From assembly GCA_023421955.1 (NCBI GenBank), contig JAEZSE010000021.1, forward strand, positions 18,591-82,590: a stretch of DNA of 64,000 bases, read 5' to 3'. Source of the stretch: Bacillota bacterium. Lineage in GTDB: Bacteria; Bacillota; Clostridia; Christensenellales; UMGS416. Each line of letters starts with the position of its first letter. Position 1 is the first letter of the stretch. The position numbers and the translations under genes were made by a program. Positions 9,169 to 18,212 of the stretch are shown here, one piece after another. A model generated the notes under the pieces. The model searched no databases, was not told where the DNA came from, and saw only the letters and a program-made list of their open reading frames with translations.

Positions 9169-10469
9169 ACAACGTCTCCAATCGAAAAGTTACAGTCGCG
9201 CCGCACCGCGGTTTTCACATAACGCCTGAGCGCGGACACACCGTCGTGTGGCTCCCCGGCATAATTGGAGGCCATTTCACCACATGGCGTCACGCGGCAC
9301 ACGCCGGCCTGGAAAAGCAGCTCAGACACGGCATTGCGTTCCGATGTGGCGCAAGCCAAGCCAGCCGTCTGCAAATACCCCCTGCTGCCTCGCAGCACAT
9401 CCACAATCTTTGCTTGCGGCAGCGGCTTGACCCATAGCGTGCGAAACATCGGCGATGGCTTCAATGCCCGGTCAGAATCCACCACAATGCTCCAGCCTTC
9501 GCCCTTTAGAACTTTTTTTTGCACCAAAAGTTCCTGCACGGCAGAAACTGCCAGCAACATCGTGATCTCTGCCTGCACGCCGGAGTCCAGCCTCTGTGGC
9601 GGAACCTTCCTGCTCGCGGCTTCCAGCGCAGCGCCGAGCCGCCCGGCAAAGGCAGCCAGCTCCTCAAACGAATCGGTGTCGTAATATACACATTGGGGCG
9701 AACTGCACAGCAGTTGCTCGGTCAGGCAGATTTCCTCGGCCAACGCAATCAACGCCTCCGCAGACTCCCCAGCTTTGGTCACATAAGCAAAGCTCAACCG
9801 GTGGCCCCACTCGATGAGCTGCAGGTTGGGCGGCGCAATGCTGCGGATACCAGAAACAGCGAAATCAGACCCCCACACCGCAGCAGCATCGGAAACGGCA
9901 AGCATTTTGCCGATGGACACAGCATCTGTGGATGGCAGGTCGAACACATAAATATAGTCCGCCAGCACCGGTTCAATCTCGATGAGCCGCAGCAGAATCG
10001 CGGTGGAAAGTCCGTCGTCGTGGCCTGGCAGCTTCAGCAGGTTGATGTTACCGGCCAGCAGCCCCTCCAGCACGCTGAAGGCAGGCAACCCCGCTGCATT
10101 GCCGGCGGCGATGTGGGTGAGAACACCCAGTGGTTGATACTTCTCAAAAATGCCTGGCTCCACCTCGCGGAACGCAAAGGGCTCAGGGCCCAGCTCCCGC
10201 GCGAGCTTCCTCTCCAGATACGTCCTGCTCAGAAACTGCCGGGCTTCCAGAAGCATGGCGGCAGCCCGTTCCTCACCCAGCCCCAGCGCTCGCAGCAGCA
10301 CGAGCGGCTCTTCCCCATCGAGCTCTCGCGACAGCGTGTCGGCGGCGGCGATCACCAGCTCCGGCGTGATGCCGCCGGATTGCAGCGTGCCGGACACCGC
10401 TTTCTCCAGCCCATCCAGAAACTGCAGTGTTCCCTCCTGATCGGCAACCCGTCCGTTGATGATGTTCAT
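9165..10469 (-). CDS. Acyl-CoA/acyl-ACP reductase, LuxC family
   Basis: LuxC-type enzymes reduce an activated fatty acyl group to the aldehyde with NADPH. The 434-residue length is somewhat short of bacterial LuxC (about 480). The catalytic cysteine is seen as LLCSSPQC (Cys255), and the aldehyde-dehydrogenase-like GNINLLKLPGHD and VWGSD blocks are present. The gene begins four bases after the stop of the luxE-like gene and overlaps dacF by four bases. No luciferase genes (luxA/B) lie nearby, so the aldehyde must serve another purpose, for example lipid or envelope modification; that is inference. Confidence 0.88.
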   Translation of the reverse strand: MNIINGRVADQEGTLQFLDGLEKAVSGTLQSGGITPELVIAAADTLSRELDGEEPLVLLRALGLGEERAAAMLLEARQFLSRTYLERKLARELGPEPFAFREVEPGIFEKYQPLGVLTHIAAGNAAGLPAFSVLEGLLAGNINLLKLPGHDDGLSTAILLRLIEIEPVLADYIYVFDLPSTDAVSIGKMLAVSDAAAVWGSDFAVSGIRSIAPPNLQLIEWGHRLSFAYVTKAGESAEALIALAEEICLTEQLLCSSPQCVYYDTDSFEELAAFAGRLGAALEAASRKVPPQRLDSGVQAEITMLLAVSAVQELLVQKKVLKGEGWSIVVDSDRALKPSPMFRTLWVKPLPQAKIVDVLRGSRGYLQTAGLACATSERNAVSELLFQAGVCRVTPCGEMASNYAGEPHDGVSALRRYVKTAVRRDCNFSIGDVV

Positions 10470-10473
10470 CGGT

Positions 10474-11583
10474 TCACCCCATCAGCTCGTCGGCGGTGAC
10501 GGCACAGGTGCGCGCCCTGCTCACACCGGCCCGGCCCAAAACCTCAAAGTAGGGAGATGCAATGCCGCAGCCGCACCGGGAACCCTCCCGCAGCACGGCA
10601 AGGTCACCCATCATCACACTGACCAGCGGTGAGGAGGTGATAAGCGGCGTCACAAAACTCAAAAAGCCTGGCCGGTCATAACCCAGCGGCTCCAATGTTT
10701 TCAGGTCGCGGATGATCACGCGGCTCCAAATGGGCACATGAAAATGGTGCCGCTCACACTCGGCATAAGCCACGCTGTGCTCCACGGCGCTGTAGAAATC
10801 ACGGCAGCGCTGCTGTGGCACACCAAGGGTTTCCTCCGCCATGCGGTAAAGCTCCGGTTTGTCAATCTGTGCATCGGAAAACTGCTTCCAGCCTCCGCCC
10901 AGCAGCACGAGGGAGTGTTTATTCAACTTTAGCTTTATACTCTCGGCATTAAGCGCCAGAATGAGTCGGTGAAGGAATGCCGGAAAGCCCACAAACCGCA
11001 CCGGGAACCCCTGCCGTTCATATCGCTGCAATGTGTCGATCACGCCGAACCAGTCGGGCTTGTAGCCATCGGCGCTATGGCGCAGCACAAACTGGCGGTG
11101 CAGCGCCGGTGCAAAGCGCGTCACGCCCATCGCCGTCTTCACCGCGCCCATCTGGTTGCCCTCCCAGGGCTCATAACCCAGCATCAAGTAGTTTGTGGGT
11201 ATTGGTGAAATGAGCCCGTGCCAGCGGAAGCAGTTCACTGCCATTTGGGTGCCCAGCTTTAGTGAGCCGTCATCGATGAACACCTGGCTTTTCTGCCCCT
11301 GGGTGCCCGATGAAGTGGCGTGGATGCTGACCTGCTCGCGCCCGACACTCAACACTTCATGATATTTGAAGAACTGCGCCGGGATCACCGGGATGGCGGA
11401 GAAGTCCTCTGCAGTGCGGATCACTGACGAATCAAAGCTCCGGCTTTGCAGAAGCCGGGCATAAAACTCCGACCGCGCGGCGTGGTGCGCCACATTGTCG
11501 CGCACGGCCTCGGCAAACAGGCCATTGGTGCCGGCAAGGTTGTAGATGTCTCTGCGCCGGAACAGCTCAGTGCGTGCGTCCAT
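10474..11583 (-). CDS. Acyl-protein synthetase, LuxE family
   Basis: LuxE is an ANL-superfamily enzyme that activates a fatty acid as acyl-AMP and passes the acyl group to LuxC. The AMP-binding P-loop is visible as SSGTQGQKS (residues 91-99), with QFFKYHEVLS upstream and the aromatic GGGWKQF segment in the middle, matching the family. At 369 residues the length is normal. It is the first gene of the luxE-luxC-dacF operon; the next gene on its right is separated by a 56-base gap. No luxD thioesterase is present, so the acyl source is unknown. Confidence 0.88.
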   Translation of the reverse strand: MDARTELFRRRDIYNLAGTNGLFAEAVRDNVAHHAARSEFYARLLQSRSFDSSVIRTAEDFSAIPVIPAQFFKYHEVLSVGREQVSIHATSSGTQGQKSQVFIDDGSLKLGTQMAVNCFRWHGLISPIPTNYLMLGYEPWEGNQMGAVKTAMGVTRFAPALHRQFVLRHSADGYKPDWFGVIDTLQRYERQGFPVRFVGFPAFLHRLILALNAESIKLKLNKHSLVLLGGGWKQFSDAQIDKPELYRMAEETLGVPQQRCRDFYSAVEHSVAYAECERHHFHVPIWSRVIIRDLKTLEPLGYDRPGFLSFVTPLITSSPLVSVMMGDLAVLREGSRCGCGIASPYFEVLGRAGVSRARTCAVTADELMG

Positions 11584-11639
11584 CGTTCCTCCTCATGTCA
11601 TGTGACAATAAAGACAAACGGGTTCATCGCTTGATTTCG

Positions 11640-12530
11640 CTATTTCAAGTATGGCTTCCCGCCCTGAAAATCGACCTCAACCCTGGAGACATACCATGTC
11701 ACCCCATTGTCCGGGCTGCCCTGGTAAAACAGATGCACCCTGCCATCCTCATCGCGGAATGCAAACGGATGACCGGACTCGCTGGCATTCCACGCGCCTT
11801 CCGGCCCGTTGGCCAAAAACGGCTCAACGCTGATCCGCTCGAAAAACACACCATCCGATGATACGGCGCAGCCAACCTGCTGCGGCATGCAGTTGTAGGA
11901 GCCGCCGTAAAACAGATAAATCTTGCCTCCATGGCAGACGCACGCAGGGGCCTCAATGCACTCGCCTTCCCAAGAAAGCTCCGGGCTCAGCAGCGCCTGG
12001 TTTGCAAGCGGCTTCCACGACCCTGCGGAAAAGCCAGAATCCAGCTCCGCTACCGCCCCACCCACCTTCTGGACGCGGAATGAATGGTCGCGGGTGGCGA
12101 AGTACAGGTGCAGTCTGCCGTTGAACACACACAAGTCCGCGTCGATGGCCCTGCCGCAGCACCAGGTGGCTTCCGGCCGATAAACCGGGTTGGCTTCATC
12201 CTTCACAAAGGTGAGACCGTCAGTGGATGTGGCGTGGCAGATCGCGTCCTGCCTGCTGTTGCCGTAGGTCTGGTAAAACAGGTGGATCACGCCATCCAGC
12301 ACAATGGCGCCGGGCGCGGCAATGCCGTTCTTTTCACAGTCCTGCGTGGGCTTGATTTCGCCGGTTACCTCCCAATTCTCCAGGTCGGTGGACCGGGCGA
12401 TGCCGATCGTCCAGCCAGGGCCGTCGGTCTTGGGGGAAAGGGAGTGATAAAGCCAGTAGGTGCCGTGGAGTTTCACAACGGCGGGGTCTTTTGCGAACAG
12501 GCGGCCGGAGACATCGCGGGCGAATAGCAT
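11640..12530 (-). CDS. Glycosidase with five-bladed propeller fold (GH43/GH32-like)
   Basis: Predicted intracellular glycan hydrolase of 296 residues. It shows propeller repeats typical of the GH43/GH62/GH32 fold: FAKDPAVVKLHGTYWLYHS, GAIVLDGVIHLFYQTYG, DADLCVFNGRLHLYFATRD and ACVCHGGKIYLFYGGS. Candidate catalytic acids are the early Asp in AKDPAV, the Asp in the CGRAIDADL region and the Glu in WEGECIEAP, by analogy with GH43 and not verified. There is no signal peptide. AGAGGT lies six bases before the ATG. It is followed upstream by the beta-helix gene in the same orientation, suggesting a shared polysaccharide role. Confidence 0.82.
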   Translation of the reverse strand: MLFARDVSGRLFAKDPAVVKLHGTYWLYHSLSPKTDGPGWTIGIARSTDLENWEVTGEIKPTQDCEKNGIAAPGAIVLDGVIHLFYQTYGNSRQDAICHATSTDGLTFVKDEANPVYRPEATWCCGRAIDADLCVFNGRLHLYFATRDHSFRVQKVGGAVAELDSGFSAGSWKPLANQALLSPELSWEGECIEAPACVCHGGKIYLFYGGSYNCMPQQVGCAVSSDGVFFERISVEPFLANGPEGAWNASESGHPFAFRDEDGRVHLFYQGSPDNGVTWYVSRVEVDFQGGKPYLK

Positions 12531-12669
12531 AATGAACCTCTAAACAAGTATTCAATGAAGTTAAAAACATTTTACTTCAGATGCATGCTATCATCAACCG
12601 AATTCCAGATATGACAAGGGGGAGCCATGCAGCTCCCCCTCACTCGTTTCACTTGCTCTTGAATGACAA

Positions 12670-14649
12670 TCAGCAATTCACATGCAGCGTGCCGATCTCC
12701 AGATCCTTGATGTAGAGCTTGTCATCGATCAGCGCCGAGTTGGTGAACGGCGTGGGCCCGATACTGAAGCAGTGGATGCCGTTGATCGTCAGGTTCTTGC
12801 AGTTGTTGATGATCGCCGCGTTGGGGTGCTGGATGTCGATGGCCTGCACCCGGTATTGGAACAGGTTGGCGATCTCCAGGTTCCAGCAGTCCTGAATGCG
12901 GATGGAGGAGGCATACTCGCTGCCCAGGTTCTCCTCGGTCTGCAGCGCCACGATCTTCCAGTTGGACACGCGCTCCAGCACAACCTCAATATCCAGGTGG
13001 TGCTCCACCGAGATCATCCAGATCTGGCCGGGGGCGCTGGTGTCGCTGATATGGAAGCCGTCCCTCGTCCACACGTCAGGCATCCAGATGTTCTTGAACA
13101 CACCGGCACCTTCATCGTGCACATAGATGCCATAGTAACGGTCACGGCCCTTGCGGCTATTACCGTCGTAGCTGCCGAAGCCGAAGAGGCAATCCTCCAT
13201 GATGCTGGACGGATCGCCCATCCAATCCACCTGGATCACGCCCTTGTTTTCGCCGCCGTCAAAGCAGATGCCGGACACGTGGTTCTTGCCGCCCTTGGGC
13301 ACGATGAACATCGAAGCCGGCGCGCGGTCATTGTCATAACCCGGCGTGTGGTCCATCAGTTTCAATCTGGTCATGCTGCAATGGAGGCCCAGAATGGCGG
13401 TGTCCTGCTTCAATTCCAGCCCGCGGGAGATCACATAAATGCCCTGGGGCAGATAGATTGCCTTGTGCTGGGCAATGGCCTGCTCGAAGGCCTGCGTGTC
13501 GTTGGTCACGCCGTCACCCTTGGCACCCAGGTCCTTGATGTTCACCCATTCAGTGTAGGCAGGCATGGGCACATAGTCGGGCTCGGAGGCCGGGGGCAAG
13601 CTGCTCTGCGGTTTCACATCATAACGCAGGTCGAAACGACGCTTCACATCCTGGTTGTCCACGTCGATGCGCAGGCCCATGTCGATGTCCACGCTGTAGC
13701 ACTCATGCGCAGGCTCGATGTGGGGCACGCCGATGTGGTGGTTGTACTGGTAGCCGAAGGACTCCAGGAACCGCGGCACCTTCTTGCAGAAGATTTTGTT
13801 GGCATGCAGCCAGTTCTGCGGATAACGCACCATGTTCATGCTGATACCGGCCTCGGAAAGGTTTTCCAGGCGGCAATCCTGCATGTAGAGGCGCTCAAAC
13901 TCCTCAATGTAGTGGTTGTCGCGCTCCTTGGTGGGCACCCAAATGCCATAAGGGGCGTTGGAGAGCGTGACGCGCAGCATTGTCATGCCGGCGCGGAACG
14001 TGGAAATGCACGCGCGGGACTGCCCGGAGAACACACTGTCGCCCAGATAGAAAGGCCAATAGGGCACAGTCTCGCCGGTCAGGATGCCATACTGGCCACC
14101 GAAAAACCGGCAGCGCTCCATCTCGTTGCCAATCATCTCCACGGCAGCGCGGGAGTCTTCCATATAGAAGTCCACATCCTCAATGGAGCAAAGCTGCGCC
14201 ACGCGGAAGCGGCAGGCCACCAGGCCGGGGTTGCCCTTCCCCACCTTGAAGTCAATATTCCGGATGCCGTTGAAGAACGTGACATTCTGCGCGTCGCGAA
14301 GCTCCTCACCGGGGCCGGGCTTGTTCACGCGGAAATGGAAGATGTATTTGGAATCGGGGCCCTGAAAGCCGAGGGTATTGTCTGCCACGGTGAACACCGG
14401 TCGCTTGGCTCCGAAGCCAATCAGGCGGATGCCCCTCCAAAGCTCCACAGTGCCGGCGAAGCGATAGGTGCCTTCGGGAATGAAAATGATCCCGTTTTTC
14501 ACCTCGGCCTCCAGTTTGTCAATGGCGGCCTGCATCGCGGCAGTGTTGTCACCCTTGCCGGTTGGGTCTGCGCCGAACTCACTGGCGGTAAACACATAGG
14601 CTTTGGGGTCATTGGGTTTGACCGGGAAAACTGATGTGCCGTACTGCAT
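12670..14649 (-). CDS. Pectate-lyase-like right-handed beta-helix protein, two repeats
   Basis: About 659 residues with two pectate-lyase-3/GH55-like modules. Each begins with a signature of the form FGADPTGKGDNTAAMQAAID / LGAKGDGVTNDTQAFEQAI and a following IFIPEGTYRF or IYLPQGIYVISRGLEL strand. Such folds occur in polysaccharide lyases, GH55 glucanases and phage tailspikes; the substrate is not predictable. The start at 14649 is selected because GAAGGAAG lies five bases upstream; the in-frame extension to 14865 is lower quality and lacks a ribosome binding site. No signal peptide is evident, which is unusual for a lyase. The upstream region has a 15-base direct repeat. Confidence 0.83.
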   Translation of the reverse strand: MQYGTSVFPVKPNDPKAYVFTASEFGADPTGKGDNTAAMQAAIDKLEAEVKNGIIFIPEGTYRFAGTVELWRGIRLIGFGAKRPVFTVADNTLGFQGPDSKYIFHFRVNKPGPGEELRDAQNVTFFNGIRNIDFKVGKGNPGLVACRFRVAQLCSIEDVDFYMEDSRAAVEMIGNEMERCRFFGGQYGILTGETVPYWPFYLGDSVFSGQSRACISTFRAGMTMLRVTLSNAPYGIWVPTKERDNHYIEEFERLYMQDCRLENLSEAGISMNMVRYPQNWLHANKIFCKKVPRFLESFGYQYNHHIGVPHIEPAHECYSVDIDMGLRIDVDNQDVKRRFDLRYDVKPQSSLPPASEPDYVPMPAYTEWVNIKDLGAKGDGVTNDTQAFEQAIAQHKAIYLPQGIYVISRGLELKQDTAILGLHCSMTRLKLMDHTPGYDNDRAPASMFIVPKGGKNHVSGICFDGGENKGVIQVDWMGDPSSIMEDCLFGFGSYDGNSRKGRDRYYGIYVHDEGAGVFKNIWMPDVWTRDGFHISDTSAPGQIWMISVEHHLDIEVVLERVSNWKIVALQTEENLGSEYASSIRIQDCWNLEIANLFQYRVQAIDIQHPNAAIINNCKNLTINGIHCFSIGPTPFTNSALIDDKLYIKDLEIGTLHVNC

Positions 14650-15015
14650 GGTGCTTCCTTCATCCTTTCTCATCCACGGAATGGTTGGAAAAATGGAGAA
14701 CCTTAACTCGGGTTTTGGCGCTCCATACCGTGATGTTACCTGGTGCGGCGCACGGATTATGGAGAACCTTAACCCAAACGATATCATAAACCATTTGGGC
14801 AAAAAATCCAAGTCCAATTCCACATATTCGCCAGTATTGATAAAAAACTGCTTCGGAATTAGCAAAAGCAGTCATGCCGTTTCACCTATCATGTTTACGT
14901 TTAGTACCAAATATACCCGATGCATCCTGCAGTGCCCCGGGCACTGAAATATGGTAAAATATGTATTAGGGCTTTCATAAATGAGAAGGAGCGCCCAACG
15001 ATCCAGGAGGGAACT
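14650..15015. promoter_or_regulatory. Divergent intergenic region with direct repeat and palindrome
   Basis: This 366-base gap separates divergent genes. It holds a 15-base direct repeat (ATGGAGAACCTTAAC at 14693-14707 and 14759-14773), nearest the beta-helix gene, and a 17-base palindrome CAGTGCCC-C-GGGCACTG at 14930-14946, just before the AT-rich probable -10 region (TATGGTAAAAT) of the methyltransferase gene. Both are operator candidates. I see no RNA gene or ORF of substance. Confidence 0.5.
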
Positions 15016-15801
15016 ATGGACTATACTCAAACAAACAAGCAAGCATGGGAAGAGGCGTTCGAGCACCGCAAGCCCGGTTGGGGAGACGACAACGCAGAGA
15101 TACTGAAAACCCAACGCCTGCCCTTTCTCAATGCACATTTCGTCCAGGAGCTTGAAAAAACCAATTGGGCTGGCAAGGCAGTGGCGCAGTTCTGCTGCAA
15201 CAACGGCCGCGAGCTGCTGTCTCTGATGCAGCTGGGCGCTGCGCGCGGCGTGGGGTTTGATATCGCTGAAAACCTGTTGGGCCAGGCGCGGAAGACCGCT
15301 GAAACAGCGGGCATCCCCTGCGAGTTTGTGTGCACTGACATCCTTCAAATCGGCCAGGAATACGAGAATGCTTTTGACATGGTGTTTTTCACAATCGGCG
15401 CGATCACATGGTTTCAAGACTTGAATGCACTGTTTTCCATCGTCACCCGCTGCCTGAAGCCAGGCGGCGTGATGTTTCTGCACGATTTTCACCCCGTGGT
15501 GAACATGCTGCCAATGCCCGGCGAGGAAGCATTTGACGGACAGCCCAAGCTGGCTCACTCCTATTTCAAGACTGAGCCATGGATTGAAAACAGCGGCATG
15601 GGCTACATGACCACAGAGTATCAATCCAAGACCTTCACCAGCTTCTCGCATACGGTCGGAGCAATCCTCAATGCCCTGATTAAAGCAGGATTTACAATCC
15701 GGAGGTTTGATGAATTTGATTATGACGTGGGCATGACGGATGCATACGACGGCAAAGGCTTTCCGCTCTCCATGTTGCTAAGCGCTGATAAAACTGCCTG
15801 A
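15016..15801 (+). CDS. Class I SAM-dependent methyltransferase
   Basis: Rossmann-fold methyltransferase of 261 residues with unknown substrate. The SAM-binding motif I is atypical (VAQFCCNNGRELLSL, where ExGxGxG is usual). Motif II acid is in GVGFDIAENLLGQA, with FVCTDIL as the motif III region and LKPGGVMFLHDFHPV as the post-core strand. AGGAGG lies six bases upstream of the ATG at 15016; an in-frame start further upstream is not supported by a ribosome binding site. It stands alone between two regulatory regions. Confidence 0.85.
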   Translation: MDYTQTNKQAWEEAFEHRKPGWGDDNAEILKTQRLPFLNAHFVQELEKTNWAGKAVAQFCCNNGRELLSLMQLGAARGVGFDIAENLLGQARKTAETAGIPCEFVCTDILQIGQEYENAFDMVFFTIGAITWFQDLNALFSIVTRCLKPGGVMFLHDFHPVVNMLPMPGEEAFDGQPKLAHSYFKTEPWIENSGMGYMTTEYQSKTFTSFSHTVGAILNALIKAGFTIRRFDEFDYDVGMTDAYDGKGFPLSMLLSADKTA

Positions 15802-15848
15802 TATGGCGGACTTCAGCAATCCTTAAGCTTGCGGCAGGTGTTTGTTCA

Positions 15849-15877
15849 TGGACAATGCCACAGGCCCCGTATATAAT
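15849..15877 (+). promoter_or_regulatory. Predicted promoter of the M20 amidohydrolase gene
   Basis: TGGACA, a 17-base spacer, then TATAAT, ending 27 bases before the ATG at 15905. Confidence 0.65.
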
Positions 15878-15904
15878 GGAGCTACTACCAAACAGAGGAA
15901 CTTG

Positions 15905-17047
15905 ATGGGTTTTTCATCAGAAACACTGGCATTGCTGGATTACGCCAAGGATATGCGCCGCGCACTGCACCGCATCCCCGAGAGAGGGCTGGAGGAGCAT
16001 TGCACGCAGCGTTTCATCCTGGAACAACTAAACGCCATGGGCATTAATGCTCAGCCAATCGCCGTCACAGGCGTCAAGGCGGTGCTTCATGGCGGAAAGG
16101 CGGGGCCTGTCACTGCGCTCAGGGCCGATATGGACGCTCTGAACGTTTGTGAGAAGACCGGCTGTGATTTTACAAGCAAGCATGAGGGCTGGATGCACGC
16201 ATGCGGTCATGATGGCCATATGGCGGGGCTGCTGGCCACGGCCCGGTTGCTCAAGGAAAACCTGGATCGGGTCTCCGGCACGGTGGTGTTGCTCTTCCAG
16301 CCCTGCGAGGAGCTGGTCAAAGGCGCCCGGATGCTGATGGAAGCAGACGCGCTGGATAACCCTGTGGTGGGCCGCGTGTTTGCTTTCCACCTGATGCCGC
16401 ACCTGCCGGAGGGCACGATCGGCGTGGTCTCGGGGCCGGTGATGGCCGCAGCATGTGAGTTTGCTATTGATGTGACAGGCCGAAGCGCCCATGGCGCGAT
16501 GCCCCATCTGGCTGTGGACGCCATTGCGGCGGCGGCAGCATTTGTGACCGGAGCGCAGGCGGTAATCTCCCGCGTGAAGCCGCCGGAAGCACCGGGGTTG
16601 TTGACATTTGGCAAGTTTGTGGGGGGCAGCCGCCACAACATCATAGCCGGGCATGTGGAGCTTGAGGGCACACTGCGGGCTTATGACGACGGTGTGATGG
16701 CAAGCATGCGGCAGAGCCTGCTTGGGCACCTCAAGGGCCTGGAGCAAGCCTGGGGTGTCACAACCCAGTTCAGGGTGCTGAGTGAAGTGCCGGTGACCGC
16801 CAACGATCCCGGGTTGGCCCAGCTGGCCCTGTCGCTGGCTCCCGATCTCACCACGGTTGCGGCGCCGCTCACCGTGGCGGAAGACTTTAGCCTTTACCGG
16901 CAGAAGGCACCGGCGTTCATGGGCTTGCTTGGCTGCCGCAATGAGGAATCGGGCTTCACCGAGCCGCTGCATAGCGACCGGTTCAATTTCCGCGAGCATG
17001 CGCTTCTTGCCGCGGTGGAATTCTACAAACGGCTGTTGGTCACCTGA
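15905..17047 (+). CDS. M20-family amidohydrolase (hippurate / N-acyl amino acid hydrolase type)
   Basis: Metal-dependent hydrolase that removes acyl groups from N-acyl amino acids or related amides. It has HRIPERGLEEHCT at the N-terminus, ALRADMDALNV, the metal motif HACGHDGHMAG, and FQPCEELVKGARM, where the usual QPAEE is QPCEE with both Glu kept. A dimerization domain with GRSAHGAMPHLAVDAI follows, and the last His ligand is in LHSDRFNF. At 380 residues the length is typical. The ATG at 15905 has AGAGG seven bases upstream; an upstream in-frame ATG at 15842 would start before the promoter. It is followed after 20 bases by the YesL gene, so the two may be cotranscribed. Confidence 0.91.
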   Translation: MGFSSETLALLDYAKDMRRALHRIPERGLEEHCTQRFILEQLNAMGINAQPIAVTGVKAVLHGGKAGPVTALRADMDALNVCEKTGCDFTSKHEGWMHACGHDGHMAGLLATARLLKENLDRVSGTVVLLFQPCEELVKGARMLMEADALDNPVVGRVFAFHLMPHLPEGTIGVVSGPVMAAACEFAIDVTGRSAHGAMPHLAVDAIAAAAAFVTGAQAVISRVKPPEAPGLLTFGKFVGGSRHNIIAGHVELEGTLRAYDDGVMASMRQSLLGHLKGLEQAWGVTTQFRVLSEVPVTANDPGLAQLALSLAPDLTTVAAPLTVAEDFSLYRQKAPAFMGLLGCRNEESGFTEPLHSDRFNFREHALLAAVEFYKRLLVT

Positions 17048-17067
17048 CAGGAAAGGCGAGGATCACA

Positions 17068-17985
17068 ATGTTCAAGGGCTTTTTCAACCGCATGTACAAC
17101 GGTAACCCCAACCGGCCCGATCTGGACCCAGGCGATATGCCGAAGAACAGGTTTGAGCTGTTTTTCACCACGCTCGGCGTGCGGATCGGCGACCTGATGA
17201 AGCTGAATATGCTGTTGATCGTGTTTCTGCTGCCAATTGAGCTGTGGACCATCTGGACGCTGATGGCGATGAACGCCGGCCTGGCGGGAATCGACATGAG
17301 CGGCGGCGTGCCCCAGGTGGTCACAGAAAACCTGTTGAGTCAGCTTTCCTTCTATCTGATGGTCAACATTGTGCTGTTACCGCTGGCCGGCCCACCACTG
17401 GCCGGTATGACCTATGTGGTTCGCAACTACGCCCGCGATGAGCACGCGTGGCTGTGGAGCGATTTCAGAGATCACATGAAGGCCAACTGGAAACAGTCGA
17501 TGCTGCTGATGCTGATTCTCGCGCTGATCATGTTCTTATCGTTTGTCGTGCTGTCGATGTATGCCTTTGCGCTGCAAACCCAGCAGTGGCTGTGGTTTAT
17601 GATGACGCTGTATATCATTTTCCTGAGTTTATTCGTCCTGAGTTATATGTACGCGTTCCCGATGATGGTCACCTACAAGCTGAAGCTGGGGCAGATCCTG
17701 CGTAACAGCCTGATGCTGTCTATGGGCCGCCTGCCCTTCACGATCATCTTCGGCGTGCTTGCTGCCTTCCCGGTGGTGCTGGCAATTCTGATCTTCGGAG
17801 CCACCGGCTCCCCCATCGCGCTGCTGGCGTTGGCGCTGTACTACGCGCTGCTGGGGATCACGCTCACGGCATTCATCACCAACAGCTACACCAACGCCAC
17901 CTTTGACAGGCTGATGCGCTCCGATTCCGGGCAGGACGACAGGCGCCCGCCGTTGGACCCGGAAGACAGGGAGATCAAGCCGTAA
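17068..17985 (+). CDS. YesL/DUF624 family membrane protein
   Basis: Integral membrane protein of 305 residues with five or six predicted helices, including MLLIVFLLPIELWTIWTL, LMVNIVLLPLAGPPLAGMTYVV, SMLLMLILALIMFLSFVVL, LYIIFLSLFVLSYMYAF and FTIIFGVLAAFPVVLAILIF. The N-terminal signature (FFNRMYN, then LGVRIGDLMKLNMLL) matches DUF624. In Firmicutes this family often sits beside carbohydrate uptake or hydrolysis genes, but its biochemical role is unknown. GGCGAGG precedes the start. Twenty bases separate it from the amidohydrolase. Confidence 0.87.
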   Translation: MFKGFFNRMYNGNPNRPDLDPGDMPKNRFELFFTTLGVRIGDLMKLNMLLIVFLLPIELWTIWTLMAMNAGLAGIDMSGGVPQVVTENLLSQLSFYLMVNIVLLPLAGPPLAGMTYVVRNYARDEHAWLWSDFRDHMKANWKQSMLLMLILALIMFLSFVVLSMYAFALQTQQWLWFMMTLYIIFLSLFVLSYMYAFPMMVTYKLKLGQILRNSLMLSMGRLPFTIIFGVLAAFPVVLAILIFGATGSPIALLALALYYALLGITLTAFITNSYTNATFDRLMRSDSGQDDRRPPLDPEDREIKP

Positions 17986-18032
17986 TTACATAAAAACCCC
18001 TCTCACCCCGATACTATGACGGGGTGATACTT

Positions 18033-18212
18033 GTGAAGAAACTCAATATGGAAAAGGAACGCATGAAATTCGAAGCAGCCGCAGAGCTGGGTTTGGCCGA
18101 AAAGCTGCTCCGCACCGGTTGGGGCGGCTTAACCAGCGAGGAGACAGGCCGCATCGGCGCCCTGCTCTCCGGCAAAGCCCGTGTCAAAAACAATGGGAGC
18201 AGCCGGCCGTGA
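18033..18212 (+). CDS. Small acid-soluble spore protein, alpha/beta type
   Basis: A 59-residue protein with the two SASP signatures: MKFEAAAELGLAEKL (germination-protease region, consensus like KxEIAxELG) and GWGGLTSEETGRIGAL (consensus LTxxExGxxGG, with the second Gly changed to Ala). SASPs coat and protect DNA in dormant spores and are degraded at germination. GTG at 18033 is preferred because GGGGTG lies six bases upstream. Its stop overlaps the start of the methyltransferase (GTGA). It is strong evidence that the organism sporulates. Confidence 0.8.
   Translation: MKKLNMEKERMKFEAAAELGLAEKLLRTGWGGLTSEETGRIGALLSGKARVKNNGSSRP

Noticed and set aside
12682..14634. 650-residue open frame on the plus strand antisense to the beta-helix gene
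   Set aside because: It mirrors the high-GC codon pattern of the real minus-strand gene, its protein has the His/Val/Ala-rich look of an antisense frame, and it has no domain match or ribosome binding site.
16028..16999. 323-residue minus-strand frame over the amidohydrolase gene
   Set aside because: M20 metal-binding motifs are on the plus strand; the antisense frame is rich in His, Cys and Arg as shadows are.
18006..18026. Hairpin CACCCCG/CGGGGTG before the spore protein gene as a terminator
   Set aside because: It lacks a T run on the plus strand, and the right arm is the ribosome binding site of the next gene; it might instead restrain translation.
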